DNA of 64,000 nt. It comes from Streptomyces globisporus (lineage in GTDB: Bacteria > Actinomycetota > Actinomycetes > Streptomycetales > Streptomycetaceae). The stretch is taken from assembly GCA_014649555.1 (NCBI GenBank), contig BMTG01000012.1, positions 124,001 through 188,000 of the forward strand, given 5' to 3'. Under the pieces are notes generated by a model. That model was not told the origin of the DNA. It ran no database searches and worked only from the letters and a program-made list of their open reading frames with translations. A program made the translations under genes and the position numbers. Shown in pieces: positions 41,529 to 48,488 of the stretch (position 1 is its first letter; the number at the start of each line of letters is the position of its first letter).

Positions 41529-41939
41529 TCAGTTGTTGCCGGCGCCGTTGCCCGAGAGGATCGGGATGTCGTTCAGGAGGTGCGACAGAGCCTCGTCACC
41601 CTTGGCCTGGGTGGAGTTCTCGGTGCACTGCTGGTTCTGCGGGGACGACAGGACGTTGATGTCCTGGACGGAGATCGGCACGACGCCGAGCAGCGAGCCG
41701 ACGTTCGCCTTGGCCGGGAGGGCGATGCAGGGCTTGTTCAGCGAGCCCTGGATGAGGGCGAACTGCGGGCTCCAGTCGCCGTGGGTCTCGGAGTTGCCGT
41801 ACGCCTGGGAGGCGCCGTTGCCGTTGACCGTGGTGGTGCCGCCGTCGTTGGCGATGGCCATGGCGGACGGGGCGGCCGCGGCGGAGACGCCGACGATGGA
41901 GACGGCGACGGCCGCCGAGGACATGAACTTCTTGAACAT
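41529..41939 (-). CDS. Rodlin family protein
   Basis: A 136-residue secreted rodlin. Signal peptide MFKKFMSSAAVAVSIVGVSA with an AMA cleavage region, then DGGTTTVNGNGASQAYGN, GDWSPQFALIQGSLNKPC, VVPISVQDINVLSSPQNQQC and LLNDIPILSGNGAGNN. It is very close to the third rodlin at 43.0-43.4 kb, differing mainly in the signal peptide and a few mature positions, so the two look like a recent duplication. AGAAGGG lies 9 bases before the ATG. The product acts on the outer surface of aerial hyphae with chaplins. Confidence 0.93.
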   Translation of the reverse strand: MFKKFMSSAAVAVSIVGVSAAAAPSAMAIANDGGTTTVNGNGASQAYGNSETHGDWSPQFALIQGSLNKPCIALPAKANVGSLLGVVPISVQDINVLSSPQNQQCTENSTQAKGDEALSHLLNDIPILSGNGAGNN

Positions 41940-42008
41940 GGAAGAGCCCTTCTGGAAAGTGATGCGTATCAGGCGGAGAAGCCCGGGAGGATGGTCGTGG
42001 TGCGGCGG

Positions 42009-42299
42009 TCAGCCGCCGAGGGGAACACCGCCGAGCAGCGGGGCGGCGCCCTCGACCGCACCGGTTGCCTGGCCCGCCACCTTGCCGACCGTGCCGTCCT
42101 CCGAGAGCGTCTCGGTGGTCTCGGCGGCCGTGTCCACCAGCGGGTCGACGACCTGCGGGGCACTGGCCATCACCTGGTTGAGGCCGCTGTCGAGGCTGAA
42201 GTTGGGGGCCGTGGGCGTGGGAGCCGCGAAGGCGGGAGCGGCCGATCCGAGGGCAGCCACGGAACCGACAACGAGGGCGGCGGTCTTCGCGTACTTCAC
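42009..42299 (-). CDS. Small secreted protein of unknown function in the rodlin/chaplin locus
   Basis: A 96-residue protein starting at a GTG with AAGGGA nine bases upstream. The signal peptide (about 1-26, KYAKTAALVVGSVAALGSA, cleavage after AFA) is followed by a mature part of about 70 residues rich in Ala, Val, Thr and Pro, without Cys, and ending in the hydrophobic GAAPLLGGVPLGG. It resembles neither rodlin nor chaplin. It is on the same strand as and directly upstream of the second rodlin gene (69-base gap), so it could be co-transcribed with it. A surface-layer component is plausible. Confidence 0.7.
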   Translation of the reverse strand: MKYAKTAALVVGSVAALGSAAPAFAAPTPTAPNFSLDSGLNQVMASAPQVVDPLVDTAAETTETLSEDGTVGKVAGQATGAVEGAAPLLGGVPLGG

Positions 42300-42390
42300 T
42301 TTTCTGGTTCCCTTCTGCGCGGCGTCTGCTTCGGTCACGTCTCCGTGCCGCACACAAGCTTTCTTTACCTGTGACTTCTGCCGCTTTCTT

Positions 42391-42407
42391 CCTGATCAAC
42401 GATCAGG
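42391..42407. promoter_or_regulatory. Inverted repeat upstream of the small secreted protein gene
   Basis: CCTGATC-AAC-GATCAGG is a perfect 7-bp inverted repeat about 92 bp upstream of the GTG start at 42299 and 69 bp beyond the chaplin terminator. It is a candidate operator for the downstream rodlin-locus genes. Confidence 0.4.
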
Positions 42408-42475
42408 CCGCTTCAGGGAAACTGTGGGGCGTGGAATTTCTCCGGCGCCCTTGCACATCACTCGTGCAGCGAAAA

Positions 42476-42505
42476 GGCCCCGGACGGCATGTGCCGTCCG
42501 GGGCC
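42476..42505 (-). terminator. Hairpin terminator of the short chaplin gene
   Basis: A perfect palindrome, GGCCCCGGACGGCA / TGCCGTCCGGGGCC with a 2-base centre (a 12-14 bp stem), lies 40 bases past the chaplin stop and is followed on the minus strand by TTTT. Confidence 0.85.
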
Positions 42506-42545
42506 CACCGAACTGCGGGCCGGAAGCCCGGAAGATCGGAGGGAG

Positions 42546-42779
42546 TTACTTGTTGATGCAGGTGTTGCCGAACGCCGGGTTCAGCGCGCCGATCACGTTG
42601 ACCGTGTTACCGCAGAGGTTGACCGGAATGTGGATCGGGACCTGCAGGATGTTGCCCGACAGCACACCCGGGGAACCCGCGGCGATGGCCTCGGCGCCCG
42701 AGTCGGCCATGGCCGGCGCGGCGACGCCCATCGCCAGGAACGTACCGGCGGCGACTGCGGCAACCTTGGTGAACTTCAC
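42546..42779 (-). CDS. Short chaplin
   Basis: A 77-residue secreted chaplin, the class that self-assembles into amyloid fibrils lowering surface tension so that hyphae can grow into air. A signal peptide (about 1-26) precedes one chaplin domain: GSPGVLSGNILQVPIHIPVN, then CGNTVNVIGALNPAFGNTCIN. The two Cys should form a disulfide, as in ChpF/G/H. There is no sortase signal, so it is released and assembled with the anchored form. It starts with a GTG (VKFTK) preceded by AAAGGGAA. Single-gene unit. Confidence 0.93.
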   Translation of the reverse strand: MKFTKVAAVAAGTFLAMGVAAPAMADSGAEAIAAGSPGVLSGNILQVPIHIPVNLCGNTVNVIGALNPAFGNTCINK

Positions 42780-42967
42780 GTTTCTTCCCTTTCCTCGGCG
42801 GAGTCAGGTGCGGTCACGACTGTCGTGCCCCGCCCGAGCCGGATACTGCATCGCTCACGACTCCTGCGCTGTCCTACGTAACGATGAACGAGCGGAATCG
42901 GAACTGTTCATCGGGTGGATCTACGGATATCCGCCCGAATGCAGCAGTCTCGTTCCCGGGAAAGCGA

Positions 42968-43012
42968 CGGGCCCGGGCCGCTCGGTGGAGGAACGCCGAG
43001 GGCCCGGGCCCG
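42968..43012 (-). terminator. Hairpin terminator of the third rodlin gene
   Basis: CGGGCCCGGGCC-G-CTCGG pairs with CCGAG-GGCCCGGGCCCG (17 bp with one bulged base) over a 10-base loop, just past the stop of the third rodlin gene. Confidence 0.8.
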
Positions 43013-43029
43013 AGTAGGGCGGCTGCGGG

Positions 43030-43431
43030 TCAGTTGTTGCCGACGCCGTTGCCGGAGAGGATCGGGATGTCCTCCAGGATGTGCGACAGCGCCTCGTCAC
43101 CCTTGGCCTGGGTGGAGTTCTCGGTGCACTGCTGGTTCTGCGGGGAGGACAGGACGTTGATGTCCTGGACCGCGACCGGCACGAGGCCGATGAGCGAACC
43201 GACGTTCGCCTTGGCCGGCAGGGCGATGCAGGGCTTGTTCAGCGAGCCCTGGACGAGCGCGAACTGCGGGCTCCAGTCACCGTGGGTCTCGGAGTTGCCG
43301 TACGACTGCGAGGCGCCGTTGCCGTTGACCGTGGTCGTGCCGCCGTCGTTGGCGATGGCCATGGCCTGCGTCGCACCGAGACCGAGGATGGAGGCGGCGA
43401 CAGCGCCCGTAGCCAGAACCTTCTTGATCAC
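43030..43431 (-). CDS. Rodlin family protein
   Basis: A 133-residue secreted rodlin, the closest relative of the 41.5-41.9 kb copy. Signal peptide (IKKVLATGAVAASILGLGA, cleavage near AMA), then DGGTTTVNGNGASQSYGN, WSPQFALVQGSLNKPC, VPVAVQDINVLSSPQNQQC and ILEDIPILSGNGVGNN. It begins with a GTG preceded by AGAAGGG. It is read divergently from the anchored chaplin across a 566-base region, echoing the S. coelicolor arrangement where rodlin and chaplin genes are neighbours. The role is rodlet patterning of chaplin fibrils. Confidence 0.93.
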   Translation of the reverse strand: MIKKVLATGAVAASILGLGATQAMAIANDGGTTTVNGNGASQSYGNSETHGDWSPQFALVQGSLNKPCIALPAKANVGSLIGLVPVAVQDINVLSSPQNQQCTENSTQAKGDEALSHILEDIPILSGNGVGNN

Positions 43432-43997
43432 GATTAACCCTTCTCGTACTGGTTGCCCCGCGGCGGAGCCCCCTGGTCAACTCACCACGCGACGTTAGGT
43501 TCCGCCCATTCACCCGAATGCCGGACGCGACGGGATCCCCCGCCTCTTCTTCGTACGGCTTGGTACGGCGAATTCGTACGGCAGTCTGTTCGTGAAGAAA
43601 TTGCACAGGCCCCCGGGGCTCATTTCGCCCGAACGAGTGGGCGAGCGCCGATGCCCCTGACGTCACGCCACGGCCGGGACGGATTCCCGCACGCGGTCAA
43701 CACCGGCGGAGAACAGCGGAGTTGAGGGCGAATCGTTTTTCTTGTTCTGCGAACCGGGATGCACGGGATGCGGCGACACCACCCGTTCGGGTGATTACAC
43801 AATTTCCACGCAACTCCAAGTTTCCCGCGTGATGTCTGGGTCGTTATTGCAGTCGTCCAGCGCGCACGTCTTCACCACCTTCACCATGACTTCCCGCCGG
43901 ACCCGGCTGTGCAGCGGCTCCGCCCGATGGCTGCCCGTTGTCCGCGCGCGAAGCACCCACGCGATGTCCTCGCGAATGTCCTCAGAAAGGGCAAGTA
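43432..43997. other. Large divergent intergenic region, rodlin/chaplin
   Basis: These 566 bases separate the third rodlin gene from the anchored chaplin gene and hold both promoters. Base composition is less extreme than in the genes, with AT-rich islands near 43725-43745 and 43795-43825 and repeated GTACGG words near 43550-43585. I see no convincing ORF. The length suggests control by several developmental regulators. Confidence 0.5.
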
Positions 43998-44690
43998 ATG
44001 CGACAGGTCTTGAATAAAAGCATGATCGTCATGGCGGCCGCCTCGGGCCTCCTGGCGGCGGTGGGCGGCACCGCGCACGCCGATGCGTCGGCCGAGGGCG
44101 CGGCCGTCGGTTCGCCGGGGGTCGGTTCGGGCAATGCCGTACAGGTGCCGGTGCACGTCCCGGTCAATGTGTGCGGCAACACCGTCAATGTGATCGCTCT
44201 GCTGAACCCGGCCTTCGGCAACAAGTGCGTGAACGCCGACGGCCCGAAGCACGAACACCCGCCGGTCAAGCCGCCGGTGGACGAGCCGCCGGTGGACGAG
44301 CCTCCGGTGGACGAGCCGCCCGTCGACGAACCGCCGGTCGACGAGCCCCCGGTTGACGAGCCGCCCGTCGACGAACCGCCGGTCGACGAGCCCCCGGTTG
44401 ACGAACCGCCGGTCGACGAGCCGCCCGTGGACGAGCCCCCGGTCGACGAACCGCCGGTCGACGAGCCGCCCGTGGACCAGCCGCCCGTCGACGAGCCGCC
44501 CACCGACACGCCCGGCACCGACACGCCCGGCTCGGGCACTCCCGGGTCCGGCACGCCGGGGTCCAACACCCCGGGCGCGCACCTGGCCGACACCGGCGCC
44601 GCCGACCTGGGCCTGGCCGCCGGCGCGAGCGCCGCGCTCCTGCTCGGCGGTGCGGTGCTGATGCGCCGCACCCGCAACGCGCGGGACTGA
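43998..44690 (+). CDS. Sortase-anchored chaplin with a 15-unit PPVDE stalk
   Basis: A 230-residue cell-wall-anchored chaplin. A signal peptide (about 1-30) precedes one chaplin domain at about 37-77 (GSPGVGSGNAVQVPVHVPVN, CGNTVNVIALLNPAFGNKC). Next comes a stalk of 15 PPVDE/Q pentapeptides (about 92-166), a Thr/Gly/Pro linker (TPGTDTPGSGTPG), the LADTG sortase signal, a hydrophobic helix and an RRTRNARD tail. LAxTG is the substrate of class E sortases in Streptomyces. Known long chaplins (ChpA-C) carry two chaplin domains; this one has a single domain on an acidic Pro-rich spacer. AAAGGG precedes the ATG. Confidence 0.92.
   Translation: MRQVLNKSMIVMAAASGLLAAVGGTAHADASAEGAAVGSPGVGSGNAVQVPVHVPVNVCGNTVNVIALLNPAFGNKCVNADGPKHEHPPVKPPVDEPPVDEPPVDEPPVDEPPVDEPPVDEPPVDEPPVDEPPVDEPPVDEPPVDEPPVDEPPVDEPPVDQPPVDEPPTDTPGTDTPGSGTPGSGTPGSNTPGAHLADTGAADLGLAAGASAALLLGGAVLMRRTRNARD
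44271..44495 (+). repeat. 15 tandem 15-bp units encoding PPVDE
   Basis: Fifteen in-frame 15-bp units of the form CCGCC(G/C)GT(G/C)GACGA(G/A), 225 bases in all. All encode PPVDE except the 14th (PPVDQ). Units 4-6 and 7-9 are a 45-bp higher-order duplication with one difference. The pattern shows expansion by unequal exchange or slippage, so copy number may vary between strains. Confidence 0.95.
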
Positions 44691-44711
44691 CAGAGCTCCT
44701 GCGGGAGAACG

Positions 44712-44749
44712 AGGTTCGGCCGGACAGCGGGGACTGTCCGGCCGGACCT
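44712..44749 (+). terminator. Hairpin terminator of the anchored chaplin gene
   Basis: AGGTTCGGCCGGACAG pairs with CTGTCCGGCCGGACCT (16 bp, one wobble) over a 6-base loop, 22 bases past the stop codon. Confidence 0.85.
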
Positions 44750-44863
44750 TCCGCGTGTTCTGCGGTCCGTTCGCCGGGAAGGCCGGGCCGGGCGATGGAA
44801 CGACGACCACGGCACCGCGCACCGCGCGGAACGCCGGAGCGACGAACGGGAAGGGCCGGGGAC

Positions 44864-46096
44864 GTGGCGGCAGCGTTACGCATCGGGGTGATCGGCGGCA
44901 GCATCGCCGGGTGCGCGGCGGCCGTCGCGGGCTCGCGGGCCGGGGCGGACGTCACCGTGTACGAAAGGAGCGGCGCCGAACTCCAGGACCGGGGGTTCGG
45001 CATCGTGATCCCGCCGCCGCTCCACGCGGAACTGGTCGGGTCCGGCTATCTGGACCCGGCCATGCCGACGGCTCCCGTGGGGACGCGGGTCTGGCTGACG
45101 CGGGAGCCGGGCGGGCGGTCCGCGCGCGAACTGGCCCGCCAGCCCTCTCCCGTGACCCCGTGCAACTGGGGTCTGCTGTGGCGGTCGTTGCGCGCGAGCG
45201 CCGGGGCCGCGCGCTACCTCAGGGGGCAACCGGTGACCTCGGTCCGGGCGGACACGGCCGGGCGGGCGGTGATCACCTCCGCGCGGGGCGAGGAGCCGTA
45301 CGACGTGGTCGTGGGCGCCGACGGACACGCCTCGGCCACCCGGCAGCTGCTCGCACCGGGGCTTCGGCCGGAGCCGGCCCCGTACATGGTGTGGCGTGGC
45401 GCGATCCCGCTCGGCGCGCTGGCCGGGCACCCCCGGGAGCTGGACCTCCTGCGCGGCGCGTGGGTGACCCTGGGCTTCCCCGGCGGGCACGGCATCTTCT
45501 ATCTGATCCCCGGCGGCCCGCAGGACGGCGACGGCAGCACCGGGGCAGGCAACCGGCTGCTCGCGTACGCCATCTACGGCCGGTCGCCCGAGGGTGCCGA
45601 GCCCGGACCGTACATCCAGGAGCTGGCGGAGGAGCACTTTCCGGCGGCCTGGGCGGACATCGTCGCGCGGGGCGGCCGCGGGGCGACGGCCTGCCACCCG
45701 GTCGCCGATGTGCAGGCCCCCCGGGTCGCCCGTCCGCCCCTGCTGCTGGCCGGGGACGCGGCGGGGGTGACCAGGCCGCACACCGCCACCGGTGCGGTCA
45801 AGGCACTGCAGGACGCCCTGTGCCTGGAGCGGGTCCTGCGGGAGGGGCCGGATCCCGCAACGGCCCTGGAGCGGTACGCGGAGAGACGCACGGCGGCGGG
45901 AGCCCGGTTGGTGGAGCTGGGCCGCCGGATGGGGCGCGCCCTGGTCGAAGAGGTCCCCGACTGGCCGACGATGGGGCAGGACGAGGTGGACGTGTGGTTT
46001 CGCGGGGTGCTGGCCGGGACGTGGCACTACCTCTACGAGGAGCCCGGGGAGGCCGCCGAACCGGATGCGGACCCGGAGGCGACCGTCGCCCGGTGA
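44864..46096 (+). CDS. FAD-dependent monooxygenase (aromatic hydroxylase type)
   Basis: A 410-residue group A flavoprotein. The dinucleotide loop GVIGGSIAGCAAAVAGSRAG lies at about 8-27, the DG motif YDVVVGADGHASATR in the middle, and the GD motif LLLAGDAAGVTRPHTATGAVKALQDA near 290-315. Such enzymes hydroxylate aromatic or polyketide rings with NAD(P)H and O2. I place the start at the GTG at 44864 because the FAD loop then sits near the N-terminus; an ATG at 44795 would add 23 Arg/Pro-rich residues. It is convergent with the thiolase gene, so it may serve the same aromatic catabolism, but the link is uncertain. Confidence 0.85.
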   Translation: MAAALRIGVIGGSIAGCAAAVAGSRAGADVTVYERSGAELQDRGFGIVIPPPLHAELVGSGYLDPAMPTAPVGTRVWLTREPGGRSARELARQPSPVTPCNWGLLWRSLRASAGAARYLRGQPVTSVRADTAGRAVITSARGEEPYDVVVGADGHASATRQLLAPGLRPEPAPYMVWRGAIPLGALAGHPRELDLLRGAWVTLGFPGGHGIFYLIPGGPQDGDGSTGAGNRLLAYAIYGRSPEGAEPGPYIQELAEEHFPAAWADIVARGGRGATACHPVADVQAPRVARPPLLLAGDAAGVTRPHTATGAVKALQDALCLERVLREGPDPATALERYAERRTAAGARLVELGRRMGRALVEEVPDWPTMGQDEVDVWFRGVLAGTWHYLYEEPGEAAEPDADPEATVAR

Positions 46097-46118
46097 GGCG
46101 GCTCCGCGCGAACGGCCC

Positions 46119-47339
46119 TCAGTCAGCGATGCGTTCGAAGACGGCGGCGAGGCCCTGGCCGCCGCCGATGCACATCGTCTCCAGGCCGTACCGCGCCTCG
46201 CGGCGGTGGAGTTCGCGGGTGAGGGTGGCGAGGATGCGGGCCCCGGTGGCGCCGACCGGGTGACCCAGCGAGATGCCCGAGCCGTTGACGTTGATCCGCT
46301 GCTCGTGGTCCTTCTCGCCGAGGCCCAACTCCCGTGTGCAGGCAAGCACCTGGGCGGCGAACGCCTCGTTCAGCTCGATCAGGTCGAGGTCGGCGGGCGT
46401 GAGGCCCGCCCGGTCGAGGGCGGTGCGGGTGGCGGCGACGGGGGCGATGCCCATCGTCGCGGCGGGCACCCCGGCGCGGGCGAAGGAGACGAGGCGGACG
46501 AGCGGGGTGAGGCCGAGGCGTTCGGCGGTCGCGGCGCTGGTGACCAGGCAGGCGGCGGCAGCGTCGTTCTGGCCGCTGGCGTTTCCCGCGGTGACAGTGG
46601 CGTCCGGGTCGGACGTCGCCATCACGGGGCGGAGGGCGGCGAGTTGCTCGGCCGTCGTGTCCGGGCGGGGGTGTTCGTCGGCGGTGACGATCGTCTCGCC
46701 CTTGCGGGTGCGCACGGTGACGGGGACGGTCTCCGCGTCGTAGCGGCCCTCGGCGGCGGCGCGGGCGGCCCGCGCTTGCGAGCGCAGGGCCAGGGCGTCC
46801 TGGTCGGCGCGGCTGATGCCGTACTCCCGGCGCAGGTTCTCCGCCGTCTCGATCATCCCGCCGGGGACCGGGTGGTTGACGCCGCCGGCGGTCACTCGGC
46901 CGCGGGCGAGGGCATCGTGGAGCTGGAGGCCGGGCCCCTTGATGCCCCAGCGTCCGTCGTGGGTGTAGTAGGGGGCGGCGCTCATCACATCGACGCCGCC
47001 CGCGATGACGACATCGCTGAACCCGGCCCTGATCTGCATCGCCGCGTCCAGCACCGCCTGGAGCCCGGAGCCGCAGCGGCGGTCGATCTGGGAGCCGGTG
47101 ACCGTGGTGGGCAGTCCGGCGTCCAGGGCGGCTACCCGGCCGATGGCGGGGGCCTCGCTGGTCGGGTAGGCGTGGCCGAGGATCACCTCGTCGACCCGGT
47201 CGGGGTCGATGCCGGTGCGGGTGACGATCTCCGCGATGACGCGTGCGGCCAGCGCGGCCGGGGTCTGCTGGGCGAAGGCCCCGCCGAACCGGCCGATGGG
47301 GGTGCGCAGGGGTTCGCAGATGACGACGTCGAGCGGCAC
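46119..47339 (-). CDS. Acetyl-CoA acyltransferase (thiolase II), 3-oxoadipyl-CoA thiolase-like
   Basis: A 406-residue degradative thiolase. The acyl-accepting Cys is in QIDRRCGSGLQAVLDAA (about residue 90), the catalytic His in SLGHPVGATGARI (about 360), and the second Cys in CIGGGQGLAAVF (about 390). It would split 3-oxoacyl-CoA (for example 3-oxoadipyl-CoA) into acetyl-CoA and a shortened acyl-CoA. The start is the GTG at 47339 with AGGGAAGG upstream; longer versions add a Pro/Arg tail. Its promoter region carries the 14-bp motif also found before the CoA-transferase genes, so both belong to one LysR regulon. Confidence 0.92.
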   Translation of the reverse strand: MPLDVVICEPLRTPIGRFGGAFAQQTPAALAARVIAEIVTRTGIDPDRVDEVILGHAYPTSEAPAIGRVAALDAGLPTTVTGSQIDRRCGSGLQAVLDAAMQIRAGFSDVVIAGGVDVMSAAPYYTHDGRWGIKGPGLQLHDALARGRVTAGGVNHPVPGGMIETAENLRREYGISRADQDALALRSQARAARAAAEGRYDAETVPVTVRTRKGETIVTADEHPRPDTTAEQLAALRPVMATSDPDATVTAGNASGQNDAAAACLVTSAATAERLGLTPLVRLVSFARAGVPAATMGIAPVAATRTALDRAGLTPADLDLIELNEAFAAQVLACTRELGLGEKDHEQRINVNGSGISLGHPVGATGARILATLTRELHRREARYGLETMCIGGGQGLAAVFERIAD

Positions 47340-47439
47340 GGAAAGCCTTCCCTGGGGTCGGGGTCGGGGGCGGGGAACGGGGCCCGTCGAGGTGGACGAG
47401 TGGTGCGGTGGGACGACCTTCGCATCCGGCACTGAGTCG

Positions 47440-47453
47440 GTCCAATATTGAAT
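47440..47453 (-). promoter_or_regulatory. Candidate LysR box before the thiolase gene
   Basis: Read on the minus strand this is ATTCAATATTGGAC, about 100 bp before the thiolase start. It differs at two of 14 positions from the motif at 48419-48432 and has the same orientation relative to its gene. It contains the T-N11-A spacing typical of LysR sites. Confidence 0.6.
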
Positions 47454-47480
47454 CCGCACCGGGTTGAGAGGCTGTGCGTC

Positions 47481-48386
47481 TCAATCGAGCGTACGCGCGG
47501 GTGTCGGCAGCGCTTCCTCCGCCACGGCGAGCACCGCGCGCAGGGCGGCGGAGGGGTTGTCGGCGCGCCAGGCCAGGGCGGCGCGGAGGCGGACGGCCGG
47601 GCCGGCGAGGGGGCGGTAGACCAGGCCGTTCTGCTGGATGTGCTGGACGGAGGTGACCGTGAGGGTGACGCCGACCCCGGCGGCGACCAGGGCGAGGATC
47701 GTGTAGGAGTCGGGGGCCTCCTGGACGATGCGCGGGGTGAACCCGGCGTTCTCGCATGCCTCGGTCATGGCGTCGCGCACGGTGGAGCCGGAGTTGGCGG
47801 GGAAGGAGACGAACGGTTCGCCGGCGAGTACGTCGAGCGGGACGGTCTCCCGCCGGGCGAGCGGGTGGTCGGAGGGCAGGGCGCAGACCAGTTCCTCCTC
47901 GTCGATCACCCGGTGAGCGACGCCGGGCCGGGCCACCGGGAGCCGGACGAAGCCGAGGTCGAGCGAGCCGTCGGCGACCCGCGACAGGGCGGTGTTGGCG
48001 TACGTCTGTCCGGTCATGACGAGTTCGAGCCCGGGGTGGGCGGCGCGCACGGCGCGGGTGAGCCGGGGCAGCGTCTCGTGGCTGGAGGCACCGGCGAAGC
48101 CGATGGTGACCCGGCCGTACTCGCCGATCCCCGCCGATCTGGCCGCGCGGACGGCGGTGTCCAGGTCGTCCAGGACGGTCCGTGCCGGTTCGAGGAAGGT
48201 CTCCCCCGCGCTGGTGAGCCGGACCGAGCGGGTGTTGCGGTGGAAGAGCTGGACGCCGAGCTCCTTCTCCAGCTGGCGGATCTGCTGGCTCAGCGGAGGC
48301 TGGGCCATCTGGAGCCGCTTGGCGGCCCGGCCGAAGTGCAGTTCCTCGGCGACGGCGAGGAAGGCGTTGAGGTGGCGTAGTTCCAT
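47481..48386 (-). CDS. LysR-family transcriptional regulator of the acyl-CoA catabolic genes
   Basis: A 301-residue LysR regulator. The N-terminal winged helix is MELRHLNAFLAVAEELHFGR, then MAQPPLSQQIRQLEKELGVQLF; the rest is the periplasmic-binding-protein-like effector domain (VTIGFAGASSHETLPRLTRA; VCALPSDHPLARRE). The sequence resembles CatR/BenM-type activators of aromatic and dicarboxylate catabolism. GGGAG precedes the ATG. It lies between the thiolase gene (same strand, downstream) and the divergent CoA-transferase genes, the usual place for the controller of both units. Confidence 0.92.
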   Translation of the reverse strand: MELRHLNAFLAVAEELHFGRAAKRLQMAQPPLSQQIRQLEKELGVQLFHRNTRSVRLTSAGETFLEPARTVLDDLDTAVRAARSAGIGEYGRVTIGFAGASSHETLPRLTRAVRAAHPGLELVMTGQTYANTALSRVADGSLDLGFVRLPVARPGVAHRVIDEEELVCALPSDHPLARRETVPLDVLAGEPFVSFPANSGSTVRDAMTEACENAGFTPRIVQEAPDSYTILALVAAGVGVTLTVTSVQHIQQNGLVYRPLAGPAVRLRAALAWRADNPSAALRAVLAVAEEALPTPARTLD

Positions 48387-48418
48387 ATTGATACTCCCGG
48401 CGTCTCGATCCGACCTTA

Positions 48419-48432
48419 ATTCGGTATTGGAC
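48419..48432 (+). promoter_or_regulatory. Candidate LysR box in the CoA-transferase/LysR intergenic region
   Basis: ATTCGGTATTGGAC, 57 bp before the CoA-transferase start and 33 bp from the LysR start. It matches the thiolase-promoter motif at 12 of 14 positions. A related sequence, TATCAATATGGA on the minus strand, overlaps the LysR start codon at 48382-48393 and may serve autoregulation. Confidence 0.6.
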
Positions 48433-48488
48433 AGCCATCAATGGCGCTGGCACCGTGGGGTCGGCGCATACGGAGGGTGAGGGACACG

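Noticed and set aside
44271-44495. The regular repeat considered as a CRISPR-like or non-coding array
   Set aside because: The unit is 15 bp, contiguous without spacers, in frame and encodes a uniform pentapeptide.
43982-44815. A Gly-Gly-Ser-Ser-Thr repeat protein on the minus strand
   Set aside because: It is the antisense of the PPVDE repeat. The plus-strand frame has a signal peptide, a chaplin domain and a sortase signal.
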